Source: Neorhizobium petrolearium (lineage in GTDB: Bacteria; Pseudomonadota; Alphaproteobacteria; Rhizobiales; Rhizobiaceae). Taken from it: DNA of 64,000 bases. Location: the NCBI RefSeq assembly GCF_017873175.1, contig NZ_JAGGJW010000016.1, positions 124,001 through 188,000 of the forward strand. Reading direction: 5' to 3'. A model generated the notes under the pieces. That model searched no databases. It was not told the DNA's origin and was given only the letters and a program-made list of their open reading frames with translations. Each line of letters opens with the position of its first letter. Position 1 is the stretch's first letter. Below are positions 17,522-27,613 of this stretch, piece by piece. A program made the translations under genes and the position numbers.

Positions 17522-18220
17522 ATGGGCTCTAACGACTTTATAACACTCTTTTTCCTTGTCGCCGCTGTTCTGATCTTCCTGCAACTGCGCAGTGTGCTCG
17601 GCCGGCGGACAGGAAACGAGAAGCCGCCACTCGATCCCTATAGCTCCCGTGATGCTGCGAAGAATTCGAACGGCGACGACAGTAAGGTCGTGACCTTGCC
17701 GGGCCGAAATTCCGAGGTTGATGAGCAGCGTTATGCCGATATCGATGCCGTCGCCAAACCGGATACCCCGCTCAACACTGCGCTCAGGGAACTGCTGAGG
17801 GTTGATCCTTCCTTTCGTCCGCGCGACTTCCTGAATGGCGTCCGTATGGCATATGAGATGATTGTCATGGCCTTCGCGGATGGCGATCGGAAGACGTTGA
17901 AAGGTCTCCTCTCCAAAGAGGTTTATGATGGCTTCGACACCGCGATCTCTGAACGGGAAGCCAGGGGTGAAGTGGTGAAATCCACTTTTGTTGGAATCGA
18001 CAAGGCGGATATCACGCATACGGCGGTCAAGGATTCCGAAGCGCAGGTCACGGTCCGTATCGTCAGCCAGTTGATCTCCGCCACCTACGACAAGGCCGGC
18101 ACGCTGATCGAGGGCGATCAGGAAACGGTCGCCGAGGTCACCGACATCTGGACTTTCGCACGTGATATCCGCTCCCGCGATCCGAACTGGAAGCTGGTTG
18201 CCACCGAATCCGAACAATGA
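17522..18220 (+). CDS. timA: Tim44/TimA-family membrane-anchored protein
   Basis: Bacterial Tim44-domain protein. The mitochondrial homologue tethers the import motor, and in alphaproteobacteria the TimA type is thought to be an inner-membrane or periplasmic adaptor of unclear function. ATG 17522 gives 232 residues with one N-terminal transmembrane helix (about 5-22), a low-complexity linker and the C-terminal Tim44 fold from about residue 80. The longer frame from 17456 lacks a good start. It overlaps mltA by 4 bp (ATGA). Confidence 0.87.
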   Translation: MGSNDFITLFFLVAAVLIFLQLRSVLGRRTGNEKPPLDPYSSRDAAKNSNGDDSKVVTLPGRNSEVDEQRYADIDAVAKPDTPLNTALRELLRVDPSFRPRDFLNGVRMAYEMIVMAFADGDRKTLKGLLSKEVYDGFDTAISEREARGEVVKSTFVGIDKADITHTAVKDSEAQVTVRIVSQLISATYDKAGTLIEGDQETVAEVTDIWTFARDIRSRDPNWKLVATESEQ

Positions 18221-19335
18221 CAGGCGTTTTTGCGGATTATACGCTCCGGCCGCTATCCTTTTCAGATCTGCCCGGATGGGAAGAGGACGATCCGACCTCG
18301 CTCTTTGCCGGCATGCGGGCCTGCCGCGATCATATCCGCAAGGTCAAACCCTATCGCACCGGCGCACTGGGCCTGACAGCCGATGATCTGGCGAGGTTTC
18401 TGGAAAAGGCCGGCGAAAGCCCGTCGGATGCCGCCTCCGCGCGTGCTTTTTTCGAGACCCATTGCACTCCGTTCCTGATTTCTCGCCTGGATGGCGGGCG
18501 CGGCTTCGTCACGGCTTTCTACGAGCCGGAGATCGAGGTCTCGGGCGCCCGTGATGAAACCTGGGCCTATCCCTTCTATTACCGTCCCGACGACCTGATC
18601 GATCTCGATGATGCGAGTCGCCCGGCGAGTATGGACTCTGGCTACATGTTCGGGCAGCGAACAGCGGAAGGCGTCGTACCCTATCCGGATCGCGCGGAGA
18701 TCGATGGTGGTTTTCTCGAAGGCCGCAGTCTCGAAATCGCCTATGCGAAGTCGAAGGTCGACGTCTTCTTCGCTCATGTGCAGGGCGCGGCGCGGTTGAA
18801 ATACCCCGGCGGAAGGGTCGAACGCATCACTTATGCCGCCAAGGCGGGCCATCCCTTCTCGCCGATCGGCAAGCTGCTGATCGATCGTGGCGAAATCGAT
18901 CCCGCGGAAATTTCCATGCAGAGCATTCGCGCCTGGCTGGCTCGGAATCCGGCTAAGGTTGACGAGGTTCTCTGGCATAACCGCTCCTACATCTTCTTCC
19001 GGAAGGCGGAAGTGTCCGAACCGTCGCTGGGTCCTGTAGCCGCCGCCAAGGTGCCGCTGATCGCGGGACGATCGCTCGCGGTCGACAGGCAGATACATAC
19101 CTTCGGTTTTCCCTTCTTCATCCGCTCCGAAACGCTGACGCACATGGACGGCGGAAAGCCGTTCGCGCGGTTGATGCTGGCGCTCGATACCGGCTCGGCG
19201 ATCGTCGGCCCGGCCCGCGGCGATATCTTCACCGGCTCGGGATTTGAAGCCGGTGAACTGGCGGGAGCGGTGCGCAATGATGCGGATTTCTATATTCTCG
19301 TTCCGAAGGCGGCTTCTGTCGGGTTTGTTGGATGA
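18217..19335 (+). CDS. mltA: Membrane-bound lytic murein transglycosylase A
   Basis: Lytic transglycosylase that cleaves glycan strands of peptidoglycan with 1,6-anhydro-MurNAc formation. The 372-residue protein has the MltA domain (GFVTAFYEPEIEVSG near 90) and the C-terminal 3D domain (LALDTGSAIVGPARGDIF) carrying the conserved aspartates. No clear lipobox is seen at its start, so membrane attachment is uncertain. It is coupled by 4-bp overlaps to timA upstream and smr downstream. Confidence 0.92.
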   Translation: MTGVFADYTLRPLSFSDLPGWEEDDPTSLFAGMRACRDHIRKVKPYRTGALGLTADDLARFLEKAGESPSDAASARAFFETHCTPFLISRLDGGRGFVTAFYEPEIEVSGARDETWAYPFYYRPDDLIDLDDASRPASMDSGYMFGQRTAEGVVPYPDRAEIDGGFLEGRSLEIAYAKSKVDVFFAHVQGAARLKYPGGRVERITYAAKAGHPFSPIGKLLIDRGEIDPAEISMQSIRAWLARNPAKVDEVLWHNRSYIFFRKAEVSEPSLGPVAAAKVPLIAGRSLAVDRQIHTFGFPFFIRSETLTHMDGGKPFARLMLALDTGSAIVGPARGDIFTGSGFEAGELAGAVRNDADFYILVPKAASVGFVG

Positions 19336-19907
19336 AGGGCGGTCGAAAACTCGATCCGGAAGAACGGATTCTCTGGGGCAGGGTGGCAAAAACCGCCAAC
19401 GCGCTGCCCGGCCGGATGAAGGAGATTCTCGAATTCGAAGAGGAGGAAGCGGCAAAGCTCGCCGTGGAGGAGACCATCATGCCGAAGCCTGCGCCGGTGC
19501 CGGAAAGCCAGGCTGTTGAGAGCGCCGCCGCGCGATCGAGAAAGTCCAACATCCATCATCCTCTCGAAAAGCCGGTGAAGAAGAAGCTTGCCAAGGGCCG
19601 CCTGCCGATCGAAGCACGTCTTGACCTCCACGGGCTTTTTCAGGACGAGGCGCATGACCTGCTGCTCGATTTCCTCCTGCGGGCGCATGAGCGGGGCCTC
19701 CGCCACGTCCTCGTTATCACCGGCAAAGGTCGCTCGATGGGAAGCGAAGGGGTACTTCGACGCGCCGTGCCGCTGTGGTTTTCGAAGGCGGAATTCCGGT
19801 TCCTGATTTCGTCCTATGAATGGGCGGCGCGCCATCACGGCGGCGAAGGCGCCATGTATGTCCGGCTCTCGCGGGGCCGGGGGGCCCATGGAGGGGAGCG
19901 CGAATGA
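19332..19907 (+). CDS. Smr/MutS2-domain protein
   Basis: A 191-residue protein with a C-terminal Smr domain: the LDLHGLFQDEAHDLLLDF and HVLVITGKGR motifs are characteristic. Free-standing Smr proteins are related to nucleases (the SmrA and SmrB types), but which nucleic acid this one cuts cannot be told. The N-terminal 80 residues are charged and probably disordered. It overlaps both mltA and the following HTH gene by 4 bp. Confidence 0.88.
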   Translation: MKGGRKLDPEERILWGRVAKTANALPGRMKEILEFEEEEAAKLAVEETIMPKPAPVPESQAVESAAARSRKSNIHHPLEKPVKKKLAKGRLPIEARLDLHGLFQDEAHDLLLDFLLRAHERGLRHVLVITGKGRSMGSEGVLRRAVPLWFSKAEFRFLISSYEWAARHHGGEGAMYVRLSRGRGAHGGERE

Positions 19908-20269
19908 CGCCCTTCGGCCAGGCATTGCGCGAACTGCGCCGGCGCAAGGGAGTCACCCAGCGTGACCTTGCCGAGGCGATCGGCGTGACGCCGGCCTACC
20001 TCTCGGCCCTGGAGCACGGTCGGCGCGGCAGACCGACCTTCGAGCTTCTGCAGCGGATTGCCGGCTACTTCAATGTCATCTGGGATGAAGCGGAGGAGCT
20101 TTTCCTGCTGGCGGAGGCCTCTCATCCGAAGGTCGTGCTGGATACGTCGGGTCTTCCGGCGCCCTATACTGCCTTTGCGAATCGCCTTGCACAACAGATT
20201 CGCACTTTGCCGCCGGACGTGATAGAGAACATGGACACGCTGCTGAGGAAAACCCCCTGCCCGGATTGA
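19904..20269 (+). CDS. XRE-family helix-turn-helix regulator
   Basis: A 121-residue protein with one Cro/CI-type HTH at about residues 6-60 (TQRDLAEAIGVTPAYLSALEHG). The C-terminal half has no recognised sensor domain. ATG 19904 overlaps the smr stop (ATGA), so it belongs to the timA-mltA-smr operon. It lies 129 bp before gyrB, whose promoter must lie in that gap. Its target is unknown, and autoregulation or gyrB control are possibilities without direct support. Confidence 0.85.
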   Translation: MTPFGQALRELRRRKGVTQRDLAEAIGVTPAYLSALEHGRRGRPTFELLQRIAGYFNVIWDEAEELFLLAEASHPKVVLDTSGLPAPYTAFANRLAQQIRTLPPDVIENMDTLLRKTPCPD

Positions 20270-20398
20270 CTTCTGGCACGCATCCACGGCTTTCGTCCCT
20301 GCCAACCTTTAGAAACCGCCCCGATTTCCCTATATTCTAAGGGTGGAATGGCCGGTGATTCGCTCACCCGGCATCTCAAACGAACTGGAAGATATTTG

Positions 20399-22834
<2,436 letters not shown>

Positions 22835-22853
22835 CCCATCCGGTGTCACCAAC

Positions 22854-22889
22854 AAAAAAGCGGCGGTCCCTGTGGTCTGCCGCTTTTTT
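22854..22889. terminator. Rho-independent terminator after gyrB
   Basis: Perfect 11-bp arms AAAAAAGCGGC (22854-22864) and GCCGCTTTTTT (22879-22889), 14-base loop, T-run on both strands. It lies 20 bp after the gyrB stop and could also end transcripts of the convergent nitroreductase gene. Confidence 0.88.
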
Positions 22890-22906
22890 ATTGTCCAGCC
22901 CGAAAA

Positions 22907-22922
22907 TGTTTCACGTGAATCT
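22907..22922. promoter_or_regulatory. parS-like site downstream of gyrB (first of a pair)
   Basis: TGTTTCACGTGAATCT, two mismatches at the 3' side. It lies between the gyrB terminator and the nitroreductase 3' end. Confidence 0.82.
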
Positions 22923-22936
22923 TTCCTGTGGATAGG

Positions 22937-22952
22937 GGATTCACGTGAAACA
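22937..22952. promoter_or_regulatory. parS-like site downstream of gyrB (second of a pair)
   Basis: GGATTCACGTGAAACA, two mismatches at the 5' side. Its centre is exactly 30 bp from the first site, and a DnaA-box-like TGTGGATAG (22927-22935) lies between the two. Confidence 0.82.
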
Positions 22953-22986
22953 CGGCGACTCCCTCCCGGTCGCTGCGCCCCCGCCG

Positions 22987-23586
22987 TTATGGTTCTCCGG
23001 TGAATTTCCCCTCGAAGGCGATTTCGGAAACTGGCTTGCGTTTGCTCGGGAACTCCCTGTCGGCGAGATCGTCAGGCAGGGTACTTCTGTCTGCCATCCG
23101 GCCGATCGCCGCGGCCGCTTCCACGCGGTACCCTTCCGGAATTCCAAGCACCTCAACCGCCTTCTCCTTGTCGAAACCCTCCATGCCGTGGGCGTGATAG
23201 CCGAGCTTCATGGCCTGGCAGATGACCGAGAACCAGGCGGCGCCCGTGTCATAGGAATGGGTATAGGCTGGCCGCCGATCCCCATCCTTCGAGATCCGGT
23301 AGGTCTTCGAGATCACGATCATCAGCGCTGCGGCATTCTTCGCCCAGCGCTGGTTGCCGGTGCTCAGGATATCGACGAGGACCGGGAAGGAAGGCGTGCC
23401 GCGCAGAGCGTAGATGAAACGCCAGGGCTGGTTATTTCCGGATGAGGGCGCCCAATGTGCAGCATCGAGGATCGTCAGTATCGTCTCCGGTGTGATCGTC
23501 TCGTCGGTGAAGGCGCGCGGCGACCAGCGGTCCAGGAAGAAGGCATCGATCGGAAATTCCGATTCGCGGGTATTGCTGCTGGTCAT
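22987..23586 (-). CDS. Nitroreductase-family FMN oxidoreductase
   Basis: A 199-residue member of the nitroreductase family, which uses FMN and NAD(P)H. Seen are the N-terminal DRWSPRAFTDE segment that contacts FMN, the HWAPSSGNNQPWRF motif and the central DTGAAWFSVICQAMKLGYHAHGM helix. The ATG at 23586 is chosen; the open frame extends upstream through non-conserved sequence. Physiological substrate unknown. It is divergent from the FAH-family gene, and two parS-like palindromes lie past its 3' end. Confidence 0.9.
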   Translation of the reverse strand: MTSSNTRESEFPIDAFFLDRWSPRAFTDETITPETILTILDAAHWAPSSGNNQPWRFIYALRGTPSFPVLVDILSTGNQRWAKNAAALMIVISKTYRISKDGDRRPAYTHSYDTGAAWFSVICQAMKLGYHAHGMEGFDKEKAVEVLGIPEGYRVEAAAAIGRMADRSTLPDDLADREFPSKRKPVSEIAFEGKFTGEP

Positions 23587-23722
23587 GGTATCCTCTGAAT
23601 TTTCAAAGTTGAGTTTGCAGGAAGGCCATAGGAAAGAATAGGCCGAATAACCTCGCTGGCAACATCCTGCCGGTTGCCGCAAAACGGGGTGACAAGCCGC
23701 GCGACTTGATCCATAAAGCGGC

Positions 23723-23733
23723 TTGTCTGACAA
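23723..23733. promoter_or_regulatory. GntR-like operator candidate before the FAH-family gene
   Basis: TTGTCTGACAA, a 5-1-5 palindrome fitting the TnGTnnnACnA pattern of FadR-subfamily GntR regulators. It sits 3 bp before the ribosome-binding site GGAGGA. No GntR gene lies nearby. Confidence 0.4.
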
Positions 23734-23747
23734 CCGGAGGAGATTCC

Positions 23748-24590
23748 TTGAAACTGATGCGCATTGGCGAGCCGGGCCATGAAAAGCCGGCAATTCTCGA
23801 CAGCAAGGGCAAAATCCGCGATCTTTCCGGCCATGTTGCCGATATTGCCGGTGCGGCGATTTCCCCGGAAGGTCTGAAGAAGATTGCCGCGCTGGATCCC
23901 GAAAGCCTGCCGGAATTGCAGTCGGCCCGCATCGGCCCTTGCGTCGCCGGCACCGGCAAGTTCATCTGCATCGGCCTCAACTATTCCGACCATGCCGCCG
24001 AGACCGGCGCCGCGGTCCCGCCGGAACCGATCATCTTCATGAAGGCGACGTCGGCGATCTGCGGACCGAACGACGATGTGCTTATCCCGCGCGGCTCGGT
24101 AAAGACCGATTGGGAAGTCGAGCTCGGCGTTGTCATAGGCAAGACCGCAAAATATGTCTCCGAGGCGGACGCGCTTGATTACGTAGCCGGCTACTGCCTA
24201 ACGAACGACGTGTCCGAGCGGGCCTTCCAGGCCGAGCGCGCCGGCCAGTGGACGAAGGGCAAGTCCTGCGATACTTTTGGCCCGATCGGCCCCTGGCTTG
24301 TCACGAAGGACGAAGTCGCCGATCCGCAGAACCTCGGCATGTGGCTGAAGGTCAACGGCGAAACCATGCAGAACGGTTCATCAAGGACGATGGTGTACGG
24401 CGTCCGTTATCTCGTCTCCTATCTGAGCCAGTTCATGTCGCTGCATCCCGGCGACATCATCTCCACCGGCACCCCGCCGGGCGTCGGCCTTGGCATGAAG
24501 CCGCCGCGTTTCCTGAAGGCCGGCGATGTCGTCGAGCTCGGGGTCGATGGCCTCGGCACCCAGCGCCAGACCTTCGTCGCTGACGATTAA
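23748..24590 (+). CDS. Fumarylacetoacetate hydrolase-family protein
   Basis: FAH-fold enzyme, typically acting on 2-oxo acids as hydrolase, decarboxylase or isomerase in sugar or aromatic catabolism. The TTG at 23748 is preferred because GGAGGA lies 6 bases before it, giving 280 residues. The ATG at 23757 is the alternative. Conserved segments are FICIGLNYSDHAAE, the metal-binding DWEVELGVVIG, and ISTGTPPGVGLGMKP. The true substrate cannot be decided. A GntR-like operator candidate lies just upstream of the ribosome-binding site. Confidence 0.88.
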   Translation: MKLMRIGEPGHEKPAILDSKGKIRDLSGHVADIAGAAISPEGLKKIAALDPESLPELQSARIGPCVAGTGKFICIGLNYSDHAAETGAAVPPEPIIFMKATSAICGPNDDVLIPRGSVKTDWEVELGVVIGKTAKYVSEADALDYVAGYCLTNDVSERAFQAERAGQWTKGKSCDTFGPIGPWLVTKDEVADPQNLGMWLKVNGETMQNGSSRTMVYGVRYLVSYLSQFMSLHPGDIISTGTPPGVGLGMKPPRFLKAGDVVELGVDGLGTQRQTFVADD

Positions 24591-24597
24591 GTGAGCG

Positions 24598-24629
24598 AAG
24601 GACTCGTGTCATGCCGGACACGAGTCCTT
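24598..24629 (+). terminator. Terminator after the FAH-family gene
   Basis: Perfect 13-bp arms AAGGACTCGTGTC (24598-24610) and GACACGAGTCCTT (24617-24629), starting 8 bp after the stop codon. The T-tail is short. Confidence 0.78.
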
Positions 24630-24691
24630 TACCAGTCTTGGAAGGCGGAACCTTAAGGCTTACGTACCATTATAGGTCATCAATGAGCAGT

Positions 24692-24708
24692 CCGCGGATA
24701 ATCCGCGG
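24692..24708. promoter_or_regulatory. Palindrome upstream of phaZ (first)
   Basis: CCGCGGAT-A-ATCCGCGG, perfect 8-bp arms. It lies about 150 bp before the phaZ start in a 268-bp gap. Confidence 0.45.
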
Positions 24709-24797
24709 TCCCGCTTTCCAATGGCAAAACCCGCCGGTATCCCTTCTTCATGTTGCACCGCGATAAAAAACCGTTAGTTTATCCCGGCTCTGCTGCT

Positions 24798-24811
24798 GAA
24801 CCGATCGGTTC
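24798..24811. promoter_or_regulatory. Palindrome upstream of phaZ (second)
   Basis: GAACCGATCGGTTC, a perfect 14-bp palindrome ending 47 bp before the phaZ ATG, a typical place for a repressor site. Confidence 0.5.
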
Positions 24812-24858
24812 GATGTTTTTGCTGAACGCCGTCGAAAATCACGAGAGGTGGCACATTC

Positions 24859-26142
24859 ATGTTCTATCAGTTTTATGAGATGAACCATGCCGCCATGGTG
24901 CCGTTCCGCGCCGCGGCGGATGCCATGCGTTTCTTCTATTCCAACCCGCTCAATCCGCTTTCCCAGACGACGGTCGGACGGACGCTTTCCGCGAGCCTCG
25001 AAGTCTTCGAGCGTGTAACCCGCCGATACGGCAAGCCGGAATTCGGTCTTCCGCAGACGACGGTAGATGGCCGGAAGGTCGCGGTGAGCGAAGAGATCGT
25101 TTGGGAAAAGCCCTTCTGCAATCTCCTGCATTTCCGCCGCGACCTGCCTGCGGATCGGCCGGCGGATCAGAAGATCCTCATCGTCGCGCCCATGTCCGGT
25201 CATTATGCGACGCTGTTGCGCGGCACGGTTGAGGCGCTTCTGCCGCATGCGGATATCTATATCACCGACTGGATCGACGCCCGCACGGTGCCGCTCACGG
25301 AGGGTCATTTCGATCTGGACGACTATATCGATTATGTCATCGAGATGCTGCATGCCATCGGGCCTGGCGTGCATGTGATAGGCGTCTGCCAGCCCTCGGT
25401 CCCGGTTCTGGCCGCCGTCGCAGTGATGGAATCTCAGCGGGATTCGATGTTGCCGGCGTCCATGACCCTGATGGGTGGCCCGATCGACACTCGCATCAAC
25501 CCGACTGCCGTCAACAAGCTGGCGGAAGAACATCCGATCGAATGGTTCCGCGACAATGTCATCATGAATGTGCCCTGGCCGCAGTCGGGCTTTATGCGTC
25601 GCGTCTATCCGGGTTTCCTGCAACTGTCGGGCTTCATGTCTATGAACCTCGACCGCCACCTGATCGCCCACAAGGAATTCTTCCAGCATCTGGTCAAGAA
25701 CGATGGCGAATCGGCTGAGAAGCACCGCGATTTCTACGATGAGTACCTGGCGGTCATGGACTTGACGGAGGAATTCTATCTCCAGACGGTCGATACCGTC
25801 TTCATCAGGCATTCGCTGCCGAAGGGCGAAATGATGCACCGGATCACTCCGGTCGATACGAAAGCGATCCGCAATGTCGCGCTGCTGACCATCGAGGGGG
25901 AGAACGACGACATTTCCGGCCTCGGCCAGACGAAGGCGGCGCATGCCATCTGCCCGAATATTCCCGAAGACATGCGTATGCACTACATGCAGCCGGATGT
26001 CGGTCATTACGGCGTCTTCAACGGCTCGCGCTTCCGCCGCGAGATTGCGCCGCGCATCGTCGCCTTCGCGCAGAAACACGCCAGAGCGCCGGCAAAAAGG
26101 ACGCCGGTAAAGCGGGTCATCCGGGGCGGCAAGGCGGGCTGA
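24859..26142 (+). CDS. phaZ: Intracellular polyhydroxybutyrate depolymerase
   Basis: Alpha/beta-hydrolase that degrades stored PHB granules. The 427-residue length and the start (MFYQFYEMNHA) match the intracellular PhaZ family. The nucleophile is a cysteine in GVCQPS (Cys177), as known for this type, rather than the serine of extracellular depolymerases. A DHE-type triad is completed by GENDDI and the late QPDVGHYGVFNG with its histidine. It appears monocistronic. The 268-bp upstream gap has two perfect palindromes. Confidence 0.93.
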   Translation: MFYQFYEMNHAAMVPFRAAADAMRFFYSNPLNPLSQTTVGRTLSASLEVFERVTRRYGKPEFGLPQTTVDGRKVAVSEEIVWEKPFCNLLHFRRDLPADRPADQKILIVAPMSGHYATLLRGTVEALLPHADIYITDWIDARTVPLTEGHFDLDDYIDYVIEMLHAIGPGVHVIGVCQPSVPVLAAVAVMESQRDSMLPASMTLMGGPIDTRINPTAVNKLAEEHPIEWFRDNVIMNVPWPQSGFMRRVYPGFLQLSGFMSMNLDRHLIAHKEFFQHLVKNDGESAEKHRDFYDEYLAVMDLTEEFYLQTVDTVFIRHSLPKGEMMHRITPVDTKAIRNVALLTIEGENDDISGLGQTKAAHAICPNIPEDMRMHYMQPDVGHYGVFNGSRFRREIAPRIVAFAQKHARAPAKRTPVKRVIRGGKAG

Positions 26143-26192
26143 ATCCGCCCCCTCCGATTTCCCTCTTATATTTCAGCATCTTCTTGGATTTA

Positions 26193-26220
26193 ATGATCCG
26201 TCTTCTTGAAGGCGGATCAT
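26193..26220. other. Near-perfect hairpin downstream of phaZ
   Basis: Arms ATGATCCGTCTTC and GAAGGCGGATCAT with one G-T type mismatch and a 2-base centre. It lies 50 bp after phaZ and could end its transcript, although a T-tail is lacking. Confidence 0.5.
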
Positions 26221-26287
26221 GGGCTCACCAAATCGAATTCAGTCGGGCTGGCATGTGGCCACCCGCTGAAACCATCAGGTGTGACCT

Positions 26288-26716
26288 ATGAACCAGTCAG
26301 CATTGATTCGTCCGGATTGGACGCCGGCCACCATCGCTCTCATGGTGCTCGGTTTCGTGGTCTTCTGGCCTCTGGGCCTGGCCATGCTTGCCTACATCCT
26401 CTTCGGGGAAAGGCTGCGCGGTTTCAAGCGCGATGCGAATGACCGCGCTGACCGCATATTCGCCGGCTGCCGTCGGGCGGGCCGTCGCTACAATACGCAT
26501 TTTACTACCGGCAATGTCGCGTTCGACGACTGGCGCAAGGCTGAACTTGAGCGGCTCGAGGAAGAACGCCGCAAGCTGGATGAGATGCGCGAGGAATTCG
26601 ACAATTATGTCCGCGAGCTTCGCCGCGCCAAGGACCAGGAAGAGTTCGACCGCTTCATGCGCGAACGCAGGAACAATTCTTCCGGTTCCGGCCAGAATCC
26701 GGTCGTGGACCTCTGA
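26288..26716 (+). CDS. DUF2852 membrane protein
   Basis: A 142-residue protein of the alphaproteobacterial DUF2852 family, function unknown. It has one or two closely spaced hydrophobic segments at about residues 15-42 (WTPATIALMVLGF onward), then a strongly charged region predicted as a coiled coil (LERLEEERRKLDEMREEFD, about 85-125). It stands alone between phaZ and a parS-like site. Confidence 0.8.
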   Translation: MNQSALIRPDWTPATIALMVLGFVVFWPLGLAMLAYILFGERLRGFKRDANDRADRIFAGCRRAGRRYNTHFTTGNVAFDDWRKAELERLEEERRKLDEMREEFDNYVRELRRAKDQEEFDRFMRERRNNSSGSGQNPVVDL

Positions 26717-26726
26717 TCGCGCGGTT

Positions 26727-26742
26727 GGATTCACGTGAAACA
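26727..26742. promoter_or_regulatory. parS-like site after the DUF2852 gene
   Basis: GGATTCACGTGAAACA, identical to the site at 22937. It lies 10 bp after the DUF2852 stop codon, about 14 kb from the candidate origin. Confidence 0.82.
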
Positions 26743-26794
26743 GCCGAAGCGTGCCGTGCAGCGGTTTGCGGCACGGCATGCGATGAAACAGTCT

Positions 26795-26824
26795 AGCCGG
26801 CGTCCGAAGACGCCGGCTTTCTTA
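26795..26824 (+). terminator. Terminator before the YgjP-type gene
   Basis: Arms AGCCGGCGTC (26795-26804) and GACGCCGGCT (26809-26818) followed by TTTCTT. It lies after the DUF2852 gene and the parS-like site. Confidence 0.85.
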
Positions 26825-26851
26825 TGAGAGGGAATCGGCTAAAAAGATAGA

Positions 26852-27613
26852 ATGTTTGCGCTTCTGAAAAAGCCCGTCCGCTCCAGGTCGAGACCGCTCG
26901 AAACGGTGAAGCGTACCCTTCATGTCGGCGGCCGTGCCATGCCGCTGACGATCAGGGAAAACCGCCGCGCGACCCGTATCACGCTCCGGATTGAGCCGGG
27001 TGGAAGGGCGCTCAATCTCACCGTGCCGGCCGGTTTGCGCAAGCACGAGATCGATGATTTCCTCGACCGGCATCAGGGCTGGCTGCTCACCAGGCTCGCC
27101 AAGTTCTCGACCGAGAACCCCGTCCGCCATGGCGGCCGCATTTGCTTCCGTGGCGTTTCCCATCGCATCGAGCATACCGGAACCTTGCGCGGCCTCACCG
27201 AAGCCGTGATGGTCGATGGCGAGCCGATACTGAAGGTGAGCGGGCTGGAAGACCATATGGGCCGGCGGCTTTCGGCTTTTTTCAAGAAGGAGGCGCGCAA
27301 GGACCTGGAAGCTCTGGTCGCCCGTCATGCGGCGGCGATCCGCAAACCGGTCAAATCGGTCAGCATGAAGGATACTCGCAGCCGTTGGGGATCCTGTTCC
27401 TGGGATGGAAACCTGAGTTTTTCTTGGCGCATCGTCATGGCGCCGCCGCTGGTGATCGACTACCTCGCAGCCCATGAAGTGGCGCATCTGAAGGAGATGA
27501 ATCACGGGCCGAAATTCTGGGCGCTCTGCAAGGAACTCTGCCCGCGCATGGAAGAAGCCCGCAAATGGCTGAAGCAGCACGGCTCGCAGCTCCACGCGAT
27601 CGATTTCGAGTAG
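26852..27613 (+). CDS. YgjP-type metal-dependent hydrolase (M48-like metallopeptidase)
   Basis: A 253-residue protein of the YgjP/DUF45 family. The zinc motif HEVAH at 208-212 is followed by a third ligand in NHGPKFW (His218), and TRSRWGSCS precedes it as in other members. The fold is that of SprT/M48-like proteases, but in vivo substrates are not known to me. A terminator of the preceding transcript lies just upstream, so it has its own promoter or a very short leader. Confidence 0.87.
   Translation: MFALLKKPVRSRSRPLETVKRTLHVGGRAMPLTIRENRRATRITLRIEPGGRALNLTVPAGLRKHEIDDFLDRHQGWLLTRLAKFSTENPVRHGGRICFRGVSHRIEHTGTLRGLTEAVMVDGEPILKVSGLEDHMGRRLSAFFKKEARKDLEALVARHAAAIRKPVKSVSMKDTRSRWGSCSWDGNLSFSWRIVMAPPLVIDYLAAHEVAHLKEMNHGPKFWALCKELCPRMEEARKWLKQHGSQLHAIDFE

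Noticed and set aside
24748..26079. 443-codon minus-strand open frame opposite phaZ
   Set aside because: Antisense shadow of phaZ, His/Arg/Asp-rich without motifs.
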